DNA from: Choristoneura fumiferana
Taxonomy: Eukaryota; Arthropoda; Insecta; Lepidoptera; Tortricidae
Assembly: GCF_025370935.1 (NCBI RefSeq)
Contig: NC_133483.1
Location: 1-64,000 of the forward strand
Direction: 5' to 3'
Length of the DNA: 64,000 nucleotides
Position numbers and translations under genes: made by a program. Within the stretch, counting starts at the first letter, position 1, and each line of letters opens with the position of its first letter. Below, in pieces: positions 1 through 10,811 of this stretch. The notes under the pieces were generated by a model that was not told the DNA's origin, searched no databases, and worked only from the letters and a program-made list of their open reading frames with translations.

Positions 1-105
1 CGTGTCTGTCAACTTGAAAGTTCGACTTTAGTGACATATTCATTTGATATGAACTTGTTTAAAAATTGATAGACCACTTATTTGGCTGATGGTACCTACC
101 TATAC
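1..105. repeat. Dispersed repeat fragment
   Basis: The first roughly 100 bases match 32703-32797 with few differences. The block ends in a motif about a protected-looking phrase, gaccacttatttggctgat, that recurs near 44900. This is a dispersed repeat of unknown class that starts before the window. Confidence 0.7.
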
Positions 106-142
106 TTATACGTCCCATACATCATCCTTACTATTAGATCTT

Positions 143-310
143 TGAACGGGACTCGCTTTCGGACAAATTCACCAACCAAGAAAAGTTGAATAACCTTGCC
201 CACCTCTTATAGTTTATTATTAGATCATGTGAGATAAAAGTTTAATGAACGGGACTCGCTTTCGGACAAATTCACCAACCAAGAAAAGTTGAATAACCTT
301 GCCCACCTCT
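143..310. repeat. 65-bp direct repeat, two copies
   Basis: A 65-bp block at 143-207 is repeated almost exactly at 246-310, separated by 38 bp. From here to about 640 I see no gene or other recognisable structure. Confidence 0.85.
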
Positions 311-640
311 CCCGCCCTCCGGTCGCTAGCTTAGCTACATCACCTCGGTCGGTAGGTATTTAACACGTTTTTCGCAATTATTGCCCAAATGTCGCGTATT
401 TTCCAATTTCATTGTTGTTTAGCGGGTAGATATTAAATTTGCACGTCTTTTAATGCCTCTTTCATCCCCCGAAATTGTCTCTAGGAATAAAAATAGTTGT
501 TTTTGTGTTTTATTCACTCGAAAAAATAGCTTGAAATCTTGAATATCACTAAAATTTCTGTTTTTCTTTTATTTTAAAGGCTATTTAAAGTGAAACATTG
601 ATGTTACAATTCTTCATAAGTTACATAATGCTAACAGGCT

Positions 641-810
641 TTTTAGGGTTCTGTACGCGAATAATGTCAGAGGGAACCCTATTCGCTACTACGCTTAACT
701 GTTCGTTTTTTTGTCACAGTCTGTGTGACGAGAACAGTAATGGATACGAGTAGACATCTGAAATTTTCACATAATATGTATTTCTATTGCCGCTATAACA
801 ACAAACAATT
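641..810 (-). repeat. Dispersed repeat, gggttccg family
   Basis: On the minus strand this matches the blocks at 15318-15475 and 18676-18835. All share the order agcggccac...taatacataatctgtgaaaat, then a run of gacagacgg units, then a gggttccg hairpin-like end. It is a common kind of non-coding lepidopteran repeat; the class is not determined. Confidence 0.65.
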
Positions 811-964
811 AAACGATTTATAGGATTGTCCCGATACAAGAAATATATCTTTGAGCTTTATAAAAAAAAGTTTGTATATTCCTAATTTATTGTATCAGGC
901 TTTACTTCAGGTCGTCGTCAGGTGTTTAGTAGATCCGTTACGACGAGTCATGTGTGACCTGTTT

Positions 965-1690
965 TTAGGGTTCCGGAGCCCAAATGGCAAAAAAGGACCC
1001 TCTTTTATGCCGGCAACGCACCCGCAGCCCCAATAATACTATAGGTGACCATGGGCGGCGGTAATTACTTATCATCAGGTGACCCGCATGCTCGTTTGCC
1101 AGCTATTCGCAAAAAAAGAAACCCTTATAGTTTCGCCACGTCTGTCTGTCTGTCCGTCCGTCCGCGGCTTTATTTTAAGACTATCAGTGTTAGAAAGCTT
1201 AAATTTTTCACAGATAGCCACTATGCCGACAAAATTGATAAAAAAAAGAAATAGAAAAAAATGTAGGGTAGACGTGAAGTGGGGGTTTTTTATTCGCGTC
1301 TAACCTTGCGATGTGGGCATTGGACGTGGGATATCATTGAATAGATCTTGTAAAATCATCGCGGGGTTTTGAAGACGATTTTTCTATTCAATTTAGTGAG
1401 TTGTTTGCAAGTGCAAATTTTCATTAAAATCGAGCATCCCCTCCCCTCTAAAAGCTACTGTTGGTTTGAAAATTAAAAAAAAAAAGATTATGGTAGTCAG
1501 TATGTGAAATTTATAAGGAAAACTATAAAGGCTAAGTTTGCATCTGAATTATTTATTAGTACTTAGTTGAAAATAAGAGTAAATAGTAGCCTAAAGTAAA
1601 AAATATACCTAAACTTGAAAGAAATCGTGCACAACACGAAATCTTTAAAAAATACTATAATTTGATTTTGGAGCGTTTAAGGTACCCTAT
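965..1690. repeat. Dispersed repeat related to 45727-46263, with a nested SINE-like piece
   Basis: It begins tttagggttccggagccc, passes through a gtctgtctgtccgtccgtcc run and an aagtgggggt segment, and ends with a cctaaacttgaaag tail. The same order is found at 45727-46263. Bases 1041-1107 interrupt it with a ggcggtaatt...tcaggtgacccg...ctcgtttgcc segment also seen at 51370-51415. The short open frames here are not genes. Confidence 0.65.
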
Positions 1691-2002
1691 CTTAGATGTC
1701 TTCGATTACGCTCTTAACTGGTTTTATTTCTGGGGGCACAAGTCGAGTAAAACAGCAAAGCAAAACAAAAACAAAAACAAAGGCACGTCCGTACCATACT
1801 TTTCTCGAAGCCATTCATCAGTTTAAATCTTAAATGGAACCGAATCGATCACCCAAACGGGATTCAAAGAGATCGCAACGCACTTGCGACCTCCTTCCGG
1901 GTACTCTTCACCGTCTATTCTTGTCTGTGGTCTGACTGACTGCGTCAGTGCCGTCAGTTCACGTCTCGCCGCGGCCGAGGATATCCGCAGGGAAGTAACT
2001 CG

Positions 2003-5000
2003 ATGGCCGCCGACGAGGACTCGACGCTTTTAGGCGCGTTCTCTCCGTACTACATGGGCGAGGTGCCGGCGCACGAGTACCCGTGCAGGATGCGCGGCAG
2101 AGCGAGACGGGAGAGCCAGCCGGAGACCGTGATGGCGTGCTGCAGCGGGGGCGGGGGCGGGGCGGGGCGCCCGAGCCGCGCTCGCAGCCGCTGTCCATCA
2201 CGACGCGCGGGCTGGGACTCAGCACTTGTAACCTGTGCTATATCGCGGCCGCGACGGCCGACGCGGAGCCGCCGCTGTACGCGATGTACCGCGCCTTCCT
2301 GGGGCTCGCGGAGGCCAAGCTCGCCACGTGCCCGTACCTCATCGGCGACCCGAACGCCGCCAACGCGTACAACTTCAAGGTCAAGCTGTACATGCTGGAG
2401 CGCGCGCAGACGGTCACTCTGGTCCCGGAGCCCATCAAGCGGATCATAGACGCTATCGACGTGATACATCTAAACGAGACCAAGTACGTCCCCGTGGTGG
2501 CGGGGCAGCTGCGCGACGAGGACGGCGAGCTCGTCCCGCGCCCCGAGAACCTCCTGCTCAGCAACCTGCGCGAGGTCGTGGTGGCGCTGTCAAGGGAGAC
2601 CACGGCGTGCAAGTACCGCGCCGCCTTCAAGGACAACTGCCCCATCCCGGGCGCCGTCTGGGACAACTGCCTGCTCGCCAACCCCGACGAGATCATGCCC
2701 GCAGACTACAACCTCGTGGACAGTCTGTGGGACGACATGTGGCCGCTCTGTATGTTCGTGATGCGCATCCGACAGAGGTATACTATCTCAGACAGTTGCC
2801 TCACCGCCGGCGAGGAAACGATTGGCTATCGACTATTTTCTCGCTCAAGAAACGAACAAAAGATATAGCATCCTGTGAGTGTAAAAGAGACGCATATATT
2901 AATAGTTGATCGCTGGCGAGACTGACACTGTCGGCGAGAACTCGCTCTTACATCTTTTGTCGCAGCGACAAGAGCTATAAAACTCGCTGAGCTATAGATG
3001 CTCGCTCAGCGATGTCAGCTTGGCGGCCGCCCCGCACGAGCGAGTCGAGTGGAGCGAGTAATCGCCCGTCGCACTCGATCACTCGCTTACAGCCAGCGAC
3101 AAATCTACACTCGCTTCTCGCTGCTCGCCCACTCGTTTCTAATTACTCGCTCATCGTCGGCGGTGGGACAAGTGCCTAAAATGGTCTGAAATGGTCTCGC
3201 GGAAGACCAGCGAGGAGTCCGCATTTTATATCAAAACAGAAGCGGGACCATTTCGGACACAAAGAAATATTTTGTAGGTAATTGTTAGGCATTTGACACT
3301 CATTTTTTTAATCCCATTAATATTATAAATGCAAAAGTTTGCAAGTCTGTTTGTTTTTGTTTGTTACTTCATCATGTCTAAGCCGCTGAACCGATTTAGA
3401 TAAAATTTGGTGAACAGATAGTTTGAGACCCGGAGAAACAGCTAGTTTTTTTCATGTTTACATTTTTATTTTTTTATCTATTATTAGCCGTTACCCGCGA
3501 CTCCGTCCGCGTAGAATTCAGTTATCGCTATCCCGCGGGAATTATGCAATTTTCCGAGGTAAAATCTATCCTATGTTTTACCCCGGGACTCAACTATCTG
3601 TATACTGAATTTCATCTAAATCAGTTCAGACATGATGAAGTAACAACCAAACAAACAGACACATACGCGAGGTGTGAGTTGCTTTATTAGGGGTTGATTT
3701 TTATTAAATTAGTAGACAGATAATTGAAGCTCAAAAATAAATAAAGTAACTGACTTACAGTATAAGTCGCCAAATCATCAATTTTGAAGATAATATATTT
3801 ATCGGTAGCCGAATTATATTAATTATTGTTTGTAAATTATCGCTCGATTTTGCATAATTTGCTGGTACTTATTGTAAATACGGCAATTAGTTTAATGGAA
3901 GCTGTTCTATGAACCCGTTGCATACATGCAAAAAAAACCGGGCAAGTGTGAGTCGGACTCGCGCACCGAGGGTTCCGTACACATTTATAGGTATGTAAAA
4001 GGGAATTAGTGCGTTGAAGATATTTCCCGCTTTTTCCGAGTGATTTAATACATCCAGTGTAAGCAGAACCCTGCTCCTAAGCAAAACGTACGCAGAGTGG
4101 GGTCAAATTATATTGGACATTAATATTTACAGACAAAAAATCAAGATTTTCAAACTTTTCTAGTTGGTTGTGTTATAGCTACCTTCACACCAAATTTCAA
4201 GTTTCTAGGACAACTAGAAGTATCCTGTAAGTTTTCAGTGCACGGAAATTTGTATGGAATCACGTTGTTTAATGACTGTAACTTTTGATTGCATTGACTT
4301 AAAAGTTTGATTTTTTCAAGGCTTCAATAAGGGACCGCAGATATGAGTATTCGATATCAATTTCAGCTTGATACCTCCACTTGTTCCTGAGAAAAAGGGT
4401 CTTGACAGACGGACGGACGGACGGACAACAAAGTGATCCTATAAGGGCTCCGTTTTTTTCTTTCGAGGTACGGAACCCTTAAAAGACGTTCCGTTGCGGA
4501 TGCTGAATAATTATTTAGGCTGCACTTATAATTTCCCTTATAATTTTAGTAAGATTTGTCTGTGTCCCGAAGAGACTTTTTAAATGTAGTTTCCTTTGAT
4601 TGTAGGTACCCGTGCCTCGCGGGCGGGACGCTGCTGCCGAAGGGCGCGAGCGCGAGTCGCGCGGCGCTCATCTCGAGCTACATGAGCGATCTGCACGCCA
4701 TGCCGCGGCTGACCGGCGAGCCCGTGCAGGCCTACTGCCGCCGCTGCCACCCGCAGGTAGCACCATATACAGCCGTGCAGGCCTACTGCCGCCGCTGCCA
4801 CCCGCAGGTAGCACCATATACAGCCGTGCAGGCCTACTGCCGCCGCTGCACCCGCAGGTAGCACCATATACAGCCGTACAGGAGTACTCCCGCCGCTGCC
4901 ACCCGCAGGTAGCACCATATACAGCCGTGCAGGAGTACTGCCGCCGCTGCCACCCGCAGGTAGCACCATATACAGCCGTGCAGGCCTACTGCCGCCGCTG

Positions 5001-8000
5001 CACCCGCAGGTAGCACCATATACAGCCGTGCAGGAGTACTGCCGCCGCTGCCACCCGCAGGTAGCACCATATACAGCCGTGCAGGCCTACTGCCGCCGCT
5101 GCACCCGCAGGTAGTGTAACGGCTGTTGATCCGTGACAGTATGTGTCGTTTCACACGTGGTTATTTTTTTTTAAAATATAGACTAACGCGAAATAAAATA
5201 ATACTTTAATATAGCTATTGTGTTATATTGCTGTCGGAATTTCAAAGCGAGCCAATAAAATAATATTAGGCATTGAAAAGTTTGCCAGATGCGTGTGACT
5301 TGGTAAAAACCAAACTATAAGCTATTGTCTAAACTTCTTCAGTACAAGGGACCCTCAATTAACTTATTCGTAGGATGTATTTTTAAGCAATATAGCAATA
5401 GACAAGTTACTTGGGAGAATCTGTAGACAATAGACATGATCCTAGTGAAGCTTTGTCTAAATGACCAGATGTGAGAGTTCGAGCCGGATGTTTTATTGAC
5501 AGGACAGCGGCGGCATTGGTTCTTTTGATTGCGCCGAAACAATTGTCGATGGGGTTTTTTGGAAATTAAACAAGGACAGCTGGTAGATAGTTTCATCTCT
5601 GTCAGGTATCTTCCTACCGGGGCAGTGGGGTGGAGATGGTGGTGGAAGCGACTGCTGAGCTTGTCGGGAGGAGGGAGTGCTTCCTGAGAGCTCGTAGGTG
5701 ACAGGCGCGCGAGACAGTTCTTGGGCACGCGAACGCGAAAGGTTCTTCCGGAGAGACCGTAAAGGGTAGGCGCGACATCGGACCTCGGGGCGCGAATGCG
5801 GAGAGTTGCGGGCTAGGCGCATTTCCGGAGCATAGCGGTCGAAGTTTTATACTACTAAGGACGAGTAGTGGCAGCTAAGTCTAACTTAATTTATCTTGTC
5901 ACAGTGACAATATGTGTTTCTGATTCGGTCCCAAATTTACGGTATTTTATTTGGTGCTCTGTTTGATTTTGGATTTGTGATTTGTGTGTTACATAATTGC
6001 ATTAATTTTGTGAATTTATTTGTTCTGATCTAGCTTTAAAAATCGCGGACTATGTTCATTCTTTAAACCAGTTAGCTAAATAGTCGTTCTTTAATGAAAC
6101 ACGTAAAACTATTAAATTTACCATTTCTTGACCTCAAATCTATAAAATCACTTAACCTGACTCGCCGTGACCTTCCTCGGAGGATAGCCACGCGTAGTCC
6201 CACATAATTCTACTACTATTGGTTAATTTCTGATCAAACCTTCTAAAACCACTTCCCTTCTAGAAGCTGCGGGGCGTGAAGTCTAGTTTGTTACTTTGTT
6301 CGCGTAGGACTCAATTAGTTTGAGGTGCAGCTATACTCTGTACGAGCCAGCGGTGATTAGTATTTAGTGCAGTTCAGTTAGTCATATATTCGTTTATATT
6401 ATTTTAGTCGTTCGTCGTGAGGCGGAGCTGCGTTGCGTGAAATTTATTGGACAAAGAGTGAAAGAGTGAAGAGTGTGAGAGTGACAAGAATTTATTTGTG
6501 AGCAAAATAAATTTGATACCGCTTAAGTTGATTAATTTTAAGGTGTCATTGTAATCTCAGTGGAATAAAGGAGAGAGTGCACACATCTTATGCACTAATC
6601 AATCCTTACTCACTCGATCCTGAGTTTTACTAGATTACTGTGTCACACGTGCCACTGCTTAATTTGTTTCTAGTTCGTGCCAACCTAGAGAACGAATACA
6701 CTTTTACACTATACAGGCACAAATCATTTTACACTATACAACATCACACGTGAGGTCGGCCTAGGTAATCCGCCTTATGAGCCGAATGATCTTAGTTGTT
6801 CGATGTCACAGCATGCACTAGGTACACACCACACATTCCTGTGCAGTGAATACAAACACTAGCTAACACACCTGCAGGAAGGTTATCTGGCTGAGATTAG
6901 CTCCTGGATGAACTGGAGAGCAGCACGTCAAGGACTAGGGCCCATTTTCAGGAGGCACACGTTGTCTGTCGACTAACCTGGGTCCTTTACAAGCACTAGG
7001 TACACAAAACGAGCCCTGAGTTACTTGTGTGTTTATAATTGGGGATGTCTAAAAAAAATTACCCACGGTTTTTATATTTTTTTTGTACAGAAAAGTCAAT
7101 TATAAGAAACTAATTTCAATATTTTTTCATTTAGTTCACTACTTTTTTCAAAATTAATTATTGAAAATATTTTGGTTGATGACGTCACAATTCGATAAAG
7201 TGCTACCACATAGTTGATTAGTTCATGACTTTGTCATGTGGCACCCTCTTTATTTTTTATTTTTTTATCTGTGGTCAAGTCTAGTGTCAACTGTCAACCA
7301 ACTTTCACTATTGTCAATCCGTTCCATCCTCGTAACATAATTGTTTTTCCCTGGATTCCCGATTACCCTAATATACTTACTCGTCGACCAGTGCTAGTAC
7401 CTTGGACTGAACCTGCTTATTCGTTGAACTTTGCTCGCCTCTGGATACCGAGATGAATAAAAAATGTATTGTACCAAGTCGCACCAACACTACTAGCCGT
7501 AATAGTAAAAAAGCTTTTGTGCACGTAAATAAGAACTTGAAAAAGCTATGGTGTTATAAATAAGATATCGATGTCAATTCAAAACGCCAGTGTTATTGCT
7601 GTGAAGATCATCTAAACGTAAGTAATTTATTTTATACAGTTACTAGTACCTACAAATACGAGTATAACTATTGTCGTATTTGCAGAAGATGCACTATCAT
7701 GCGTGAAACTTGAGTCATGTCTGATTTATGTTGGAGTGCAGAAAAAAAGGGCAGAGAATTCCAGATATTACATACTTAATTATTTTGTATATGAGTAGGG
7801 GTCACAAAATACCAACTTTAGAAAATGGTATAGTATGGTTCAGTTAGCATTTATTTTATAAATCTAATAAATAACGCCGTTTTTTATGTACCCATGTAAT
7901 TTAGTTTTCATCGTATTAAGCTTCTGTACCATGAACCTAATTTAGTTTTTTTTTTATAGCTGGAAGAAGATTTAGAAAATTGATATTCTGCCACCAAACT

Positions 8001-10807
8001 CAGTCATCATGGCAGACAGAGGCTTCAAATAAATTGAAACTGAGCTGATAACAAAAGGTGTCATGTTGCTCCGCCCTCCCAGCGTGTACTCTGGTATCAA
8101 GCCTAGTAAAGTTAATGAACATATTGTTGTTAAAGCATGCGGTGTGATTAATTTGCAAAGTGAGATAATAAAAAGTGAATAAACAACCAAAATAGTTTTA
8201 TTTTATTTTCAACCTTAAAACTACTCACTACTACTGCTCTGTAGTTTGGCACAACAAATGTAAATTAAAAATGTAACTCTTAGCAGAAATAAACTTTTCC
8301 ATCTTTTCTATCTATCTATCTCACATTATATTTTCATCAGTATCACCTTGTTTAGTTAACTTTTTTAAGGCATAGCATTTTGACGACCAGATGGCCTAGT
8401 GGTTAGAGAACCTGATTACGAAGCTTGGGGTCCCGCGTTCGATTCCCGTGTCAGGGCAGATATTTGTATGAAATATACGAATATTGCTCTGAGGTCTTGG
8501 GTGTTTAATATGTATTTAAGTATTTATCTATGTATATAAGTATGTTTTTCCGTTGCCTAGTACCCACAACACAAGCTTTTCTTAGCTTACCTACTTTGGG
8601 ACTAGGTCAATTGGTGTGAATTGTCCCGTGATATTTACGTGCAGAACGATCGGTATCCGGGACCAAGCCAAGTTGTTTTCAAAGGGAACCGTATGTTGTC
8701 GTAAATGCTGAAATATCAGTGTCCGGGGCCAAAGAAAGGTTTTTTCAAACGGAAAAGTGCAAGTCGTCGTAAGTGCAGAAAGATCGGTGTCCGGGGCCAA
8801 ATAAAGTTGTTCTCAAAGAGAGAAATGTAAGTCGTCGTAAGTGCAGAAAGATCGGCGTCCGGTTTAACCAAAGGTTCATTCAGAAAAGGTCATCGGAATC
8901 CGGTATAAACACAGCCAGGGTATTTTACTTAATTCCGCTCAATACAATATTCGTCGCAAAACAAACAAGAATGACAATTTACAGTAATGACACTTGCCGC
9001 ACTGTCAGTGCCAAATGTCAGATTGCCGATCCAAATCAAACTCCGTAGTATAATCCACGCGTAAATTGTGAAGAGTTCTAACCACACAGAATAAAGTACG
9101 ACTTGGACCGGTTACGCAATTTACACCAATGTCAAATGAAGGTCATAGCTTATTTGTTAAATAATAAATTAATTACATTATATTAAAATTAAATAACTAC
9201 AGAAAACGAGTTAAAAAGCATTTATCTCGAAATGGTTTTCGATTTACTATACATTGCAAAAAAATAGACATCCCCAATTGTAGCCAGTGGCTCTGAGGTG
9301 CGCCGTCTCGGCCTTTTGACCCTTGACCGTCTAGCGTCTTGTGAGGAGACTGGTTAGAGCTGTATCCTTTGTAGGAGTTCACAGATAAGGTGCTTCTTAT
9401 ACGCATCCAAGTGATATTCGGATTACCTCGCACAACTCGTCAACACCCTCTAGTTCTTTGACACGAACAAACCCGCGGCAGCTTCGAGTGTAGGGAAGCG
9501 TAAGATCAGCATAGATTAAGAGCTTGTGAGCGTAAAATCAGCATGAAGCGGCGAGCGTAACTTGCACTATTGGCGTGTGTGATTGTGGGTTCATGTGTGT
9601 GGGCGTGTGTGATTTTGTACGCAAAGCGTGACGGTTTGAAGGAAGATATTTTTAGGGGGTTAGGATTGTTCCAAAGGCTTTGTTGGGCACATGATCGGGG
9701 CAGGGGCCTTCTAACGATCTATGTGTGGGACTAGGCTATTGAGGTGTGCTGGGAGGCCTAGATTTTCAAATCGATTAGGATTCCCCCATACGACCTAAAG
9801 GTCTTATTCCAATGGGTCCCTTGTGCTCGGGTATTTTTTCCTAGGTGCGACGTTGTCCGGCGAGGAAGCAGAGGCGGCGACTGATTACTTATAATAACTA
9901 CTTGACTTTGTCATTCTAACGAAATTTCATAACATAATTCATCTCATAACATTAACTTTCTGAAACAAAGCATTTTCTCACTTTGCGGCATAATTAAAAT
10001 TTACACAACGTATCAGAGGGTCCTAAATACTTAAAACTAGACGATCACATTTATTTAGATATGGCCAATAATTGAGCTTTATATAGGATTAAATATGGAC
10101 GCGACTTACGTCGGTACTTTTATCCATTTCTGATAAGACCCGGGTGAGTAGTCGTTACAGTAGCACCATATACAGCCGTGCAGGAGTACTGCCGCCGCTG
10201 CCACCCGCAGGTAGCACCATATACAGCCGTGCAGGCAAAGAAATAGCAGCCTAAAGTATATAATATACCTACCTAAACTTTGAAGATCCGTCCGACACGC
10301 TCTCGGCCGGCTTTTTAAATGGTAAATGACGTTTGGGAAAAAATTTGAAATTGCGACAAATCCCATAGTATTTTTTGACGGACACCAGGATTTCTTTTCG
10401 GACTTTTGAATGTTTAATCTGATAACTACCCTTAGGGCTTCCTCGGGTCGTACTACGAGCTGGAGGAGATGACGGACGCGGAGCGCGTGGCCGGGCAGGT
10501 GGCGCTGCTGGGCGAGCTGCCCAACGCGGCCGTGCTGGGCGACCTGGCGCGCCAGATCATGGACGTCCACCGGCTGCGGCAGGGCCAGTTCGACCCGGCG
10601 GGCAACCACGTGTACGGGGACTACACCACGGCGCTCATGGTGTCCAACGAGGGACTGCTGTTCCCGGCGCCGGCGGGGGCTGCGGGGGCGGCGGGGGCGG
10701 CGGGGGCGCCCTGCGCGGACAGGCCCGCGGCGGGGGGCGCGCCCGAGCGGAACTGCCGCGGGTGGGTCACGCGCACAGGACAACCCGACGACTGCGTCGA
10801 CTTCTAA
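2003..10807 (+). CDS. Three-exon gene of unrecognised function
   Basis: Proposed exons are 2003-2777, 4606-4756 and 10436-10807 (TAA). The phases fit: exon 1 ends AG|GTATAC, exon 2 opens after TTGTAG and completes an Arg codon, exon 2 ends CAG|GTAGCA in phase 0, and exon 3 opens after CCTTAG in phase 0. Strong GC bias at third positions supports coding. The start chosen is the ATG at 2003 (cgATGGCC), but its frame differs by one base from the long frame used after about 2170; the change falls in a G-rich run at 2147-2170. The protein appears soluble and helical, with LNETKYVPVV and VYGDYTTALMVSNEG as its most distinctive stretches and an Ala/Gly-rich tail near the C terminus. I see no signal peptide, membrane segment or known domain. 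A single-exon parasite gene or retrogene is less likely given the matching splice phases. Function unknown. Confidence 0.6.
2870..3185. repeat. actcgct-rich low-complexity block in intron 1
   Basis: Many copies of ctcgct, cgagcg and agcgac on both strands within intron 1 of the gene at 2003-10807. It resembles the inside of a fold-back element. The sequence just after it (3180-3265) carries a short inverted pair around aaatggtc / gaccattt. Confidence 0.4.
3310..3692. mobile_element. Two Helitron-like fragments, head to head
   Basis: Bases 3315-3448 share ccgctgaaccgatttagataaaat, given here only as a family hallmark, and cagctag with 10850-11067. Bases 3487-3692 hold the same family on the opposite strand, including the gttatcgctatcccgcggga segment. 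I infer non-autonomous Helitron-type (Lep1-like) pieces. Confidence 0.55.
3924..4483. repeat. Dispersed repeat, ccgggcaagtg to cggaaccctt
   Basis: Runs from aaaccgggcaagtgtgagtc to a gacggacggacggac microsatellite and ggtacggaaccctt. These are landmarks I associate with a very common lepidopteran repeat. It lies in intron 1 of the gene at 2003-10807. Confidence 0.6.
4724..5114 (+). repeat. 51-bp minisatellite that copies an exon end and its splice donor
   Basis: Eight units start at 4724, 4775, 4826, 4876, 4927, 4978, 5028 and 5079. Units are 51 bp, or 50 bp where one C is lost. The first unit contains the last 33 coding bases of exon 2, and every unit repeats the donor context cgcag|gtagcacc. 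The 51-bp units can be read through as 17 residues each (VQAYCRRCHPQVAPYTA), so use of a later donor would add Cys/His-containing repeats. The array resumes at 10160-10236 beyond the 5-kb insertion. Confidence 0.92.
7453..8181 (+). pseudogene. THAP / DDE_Tnp_4-type transposase remnant
   Basis: From the ATG at 7453 the frame begins MNKKCIVPSRTNTTS and, after one stop, continues to QCYCCEDHLN just before a GTAAGT donor (about 7619). The Cys spacing, the W-C pair and the CCEDH end match a THAP C2CH zinc finger. After a possible tttttatag acceptor near 7961 a second part reads LPPNSVIMADRGFK, a stop, then IETELITKGVMLLRPP. This is the block around the second catalytic Asp of the DDE_Tnp_4 family found in PIF/Harbinger-like transposases. 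It has at least two stops and lacks most of the catalytic domain. Dead copy; family assignment is from motifs only. Confidence 0.6.
8380..8632 (+). mobile_element. tRNA-derived SINE
   Basis: The head has a pol III A-box-like tggcctagtggttagag and a B-box-like gcgttcgattcccg with tRNA spacing. A longer tRNA-unrelated body ends near gggactaggtcaattggtgt. The head cannot fold as a functional tRNA with paired acceptor arms, so this is read as a SINE rather than a tRNA gene. Confidence 0.8.
8635..8905. repeat. 67-bp tandem repeat, about four copies
   Basis: Units start at 8641, 8707, 8775 and 8843 with the landmark gcagaaagatcggtgtccgg. Periods are 66-68 bp. The array follows the SINE directly. 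Confidence 0.85.
10160..10236 (+). repeat. Right remnant of the 51-bp minisatellite
   Basis: About one and a half further units of the array at 4724-5114, displaced by the 5,045-bp insertion. It contains another copy of the cgcag|gtagcacc donor and lies about 200 bp before exon 3 of the host gene. Confidence 0.9.
10238..10320. repeat. Tail of the 45727-46263 dispersed repeat family
   Basis: Shares aatagcagcctaaagtata, cctaaact and gtccgacacgctctcggccg with 1580-1640 and 46240-46263. Only the end of the family is present. Confidence 0.6.
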
Positions 10808-10811
10808 GACC

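Larger units (their letters stand above)
7036..9285. mobile_element. Degenerate DNA transposon with inverted ends
   Basis: The left end at 7037 (attggggatgtcta) is the reverse complement of the right end near 9270-9285 (tagacatccccaat). Inside are a broken THAP-type transposase (7453-8181), a SINE and a 67-bp tandem array. The ends and the transposase probably belong to one element. A clean target duplication is not visible. Confidence 0.55.
5115..10159. mobile_element. 5,045-bp insertion splitting the minisatellite
   Basis: The left array ends in GTAG (5111-5114) and the right remnant resumes with GTAG (10160-10163). The inserted block begins TGTAACG and ends CGTTACA, a 7-bp inverted terminus. 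Joining the flanks would restore a continuous repeat unit, so this is an insertion with a 4-bp target duplication. TG...CA ends suggest an LTR-type element, but I find no matching long terminal repeats and no gag-pol frame. It contains at least one younger DNA transposon (7036-9285). Class unresolved. Bases 5115-7030 hold nothing else I can name. Confidence 0.75.

Noticed and set aside
4724..5114. CRISPR-like repeat array
   Set aside because: Units are contiguous with no unique spacers and overlap an exon; this is a minisatellite in eukaryotic DNA.
8385..8455. tRNA gene
   Set aside because: A- and B-box words are present but acceptor-arm pairing is missing and a SINE body follows directly.
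5115..10159. Standard LTR retrotransposon
   Set aside because: TG...CA ends and a 4-bp duplication fit, but I could not find a repeat of either end inside the block or any gag-pol frame.
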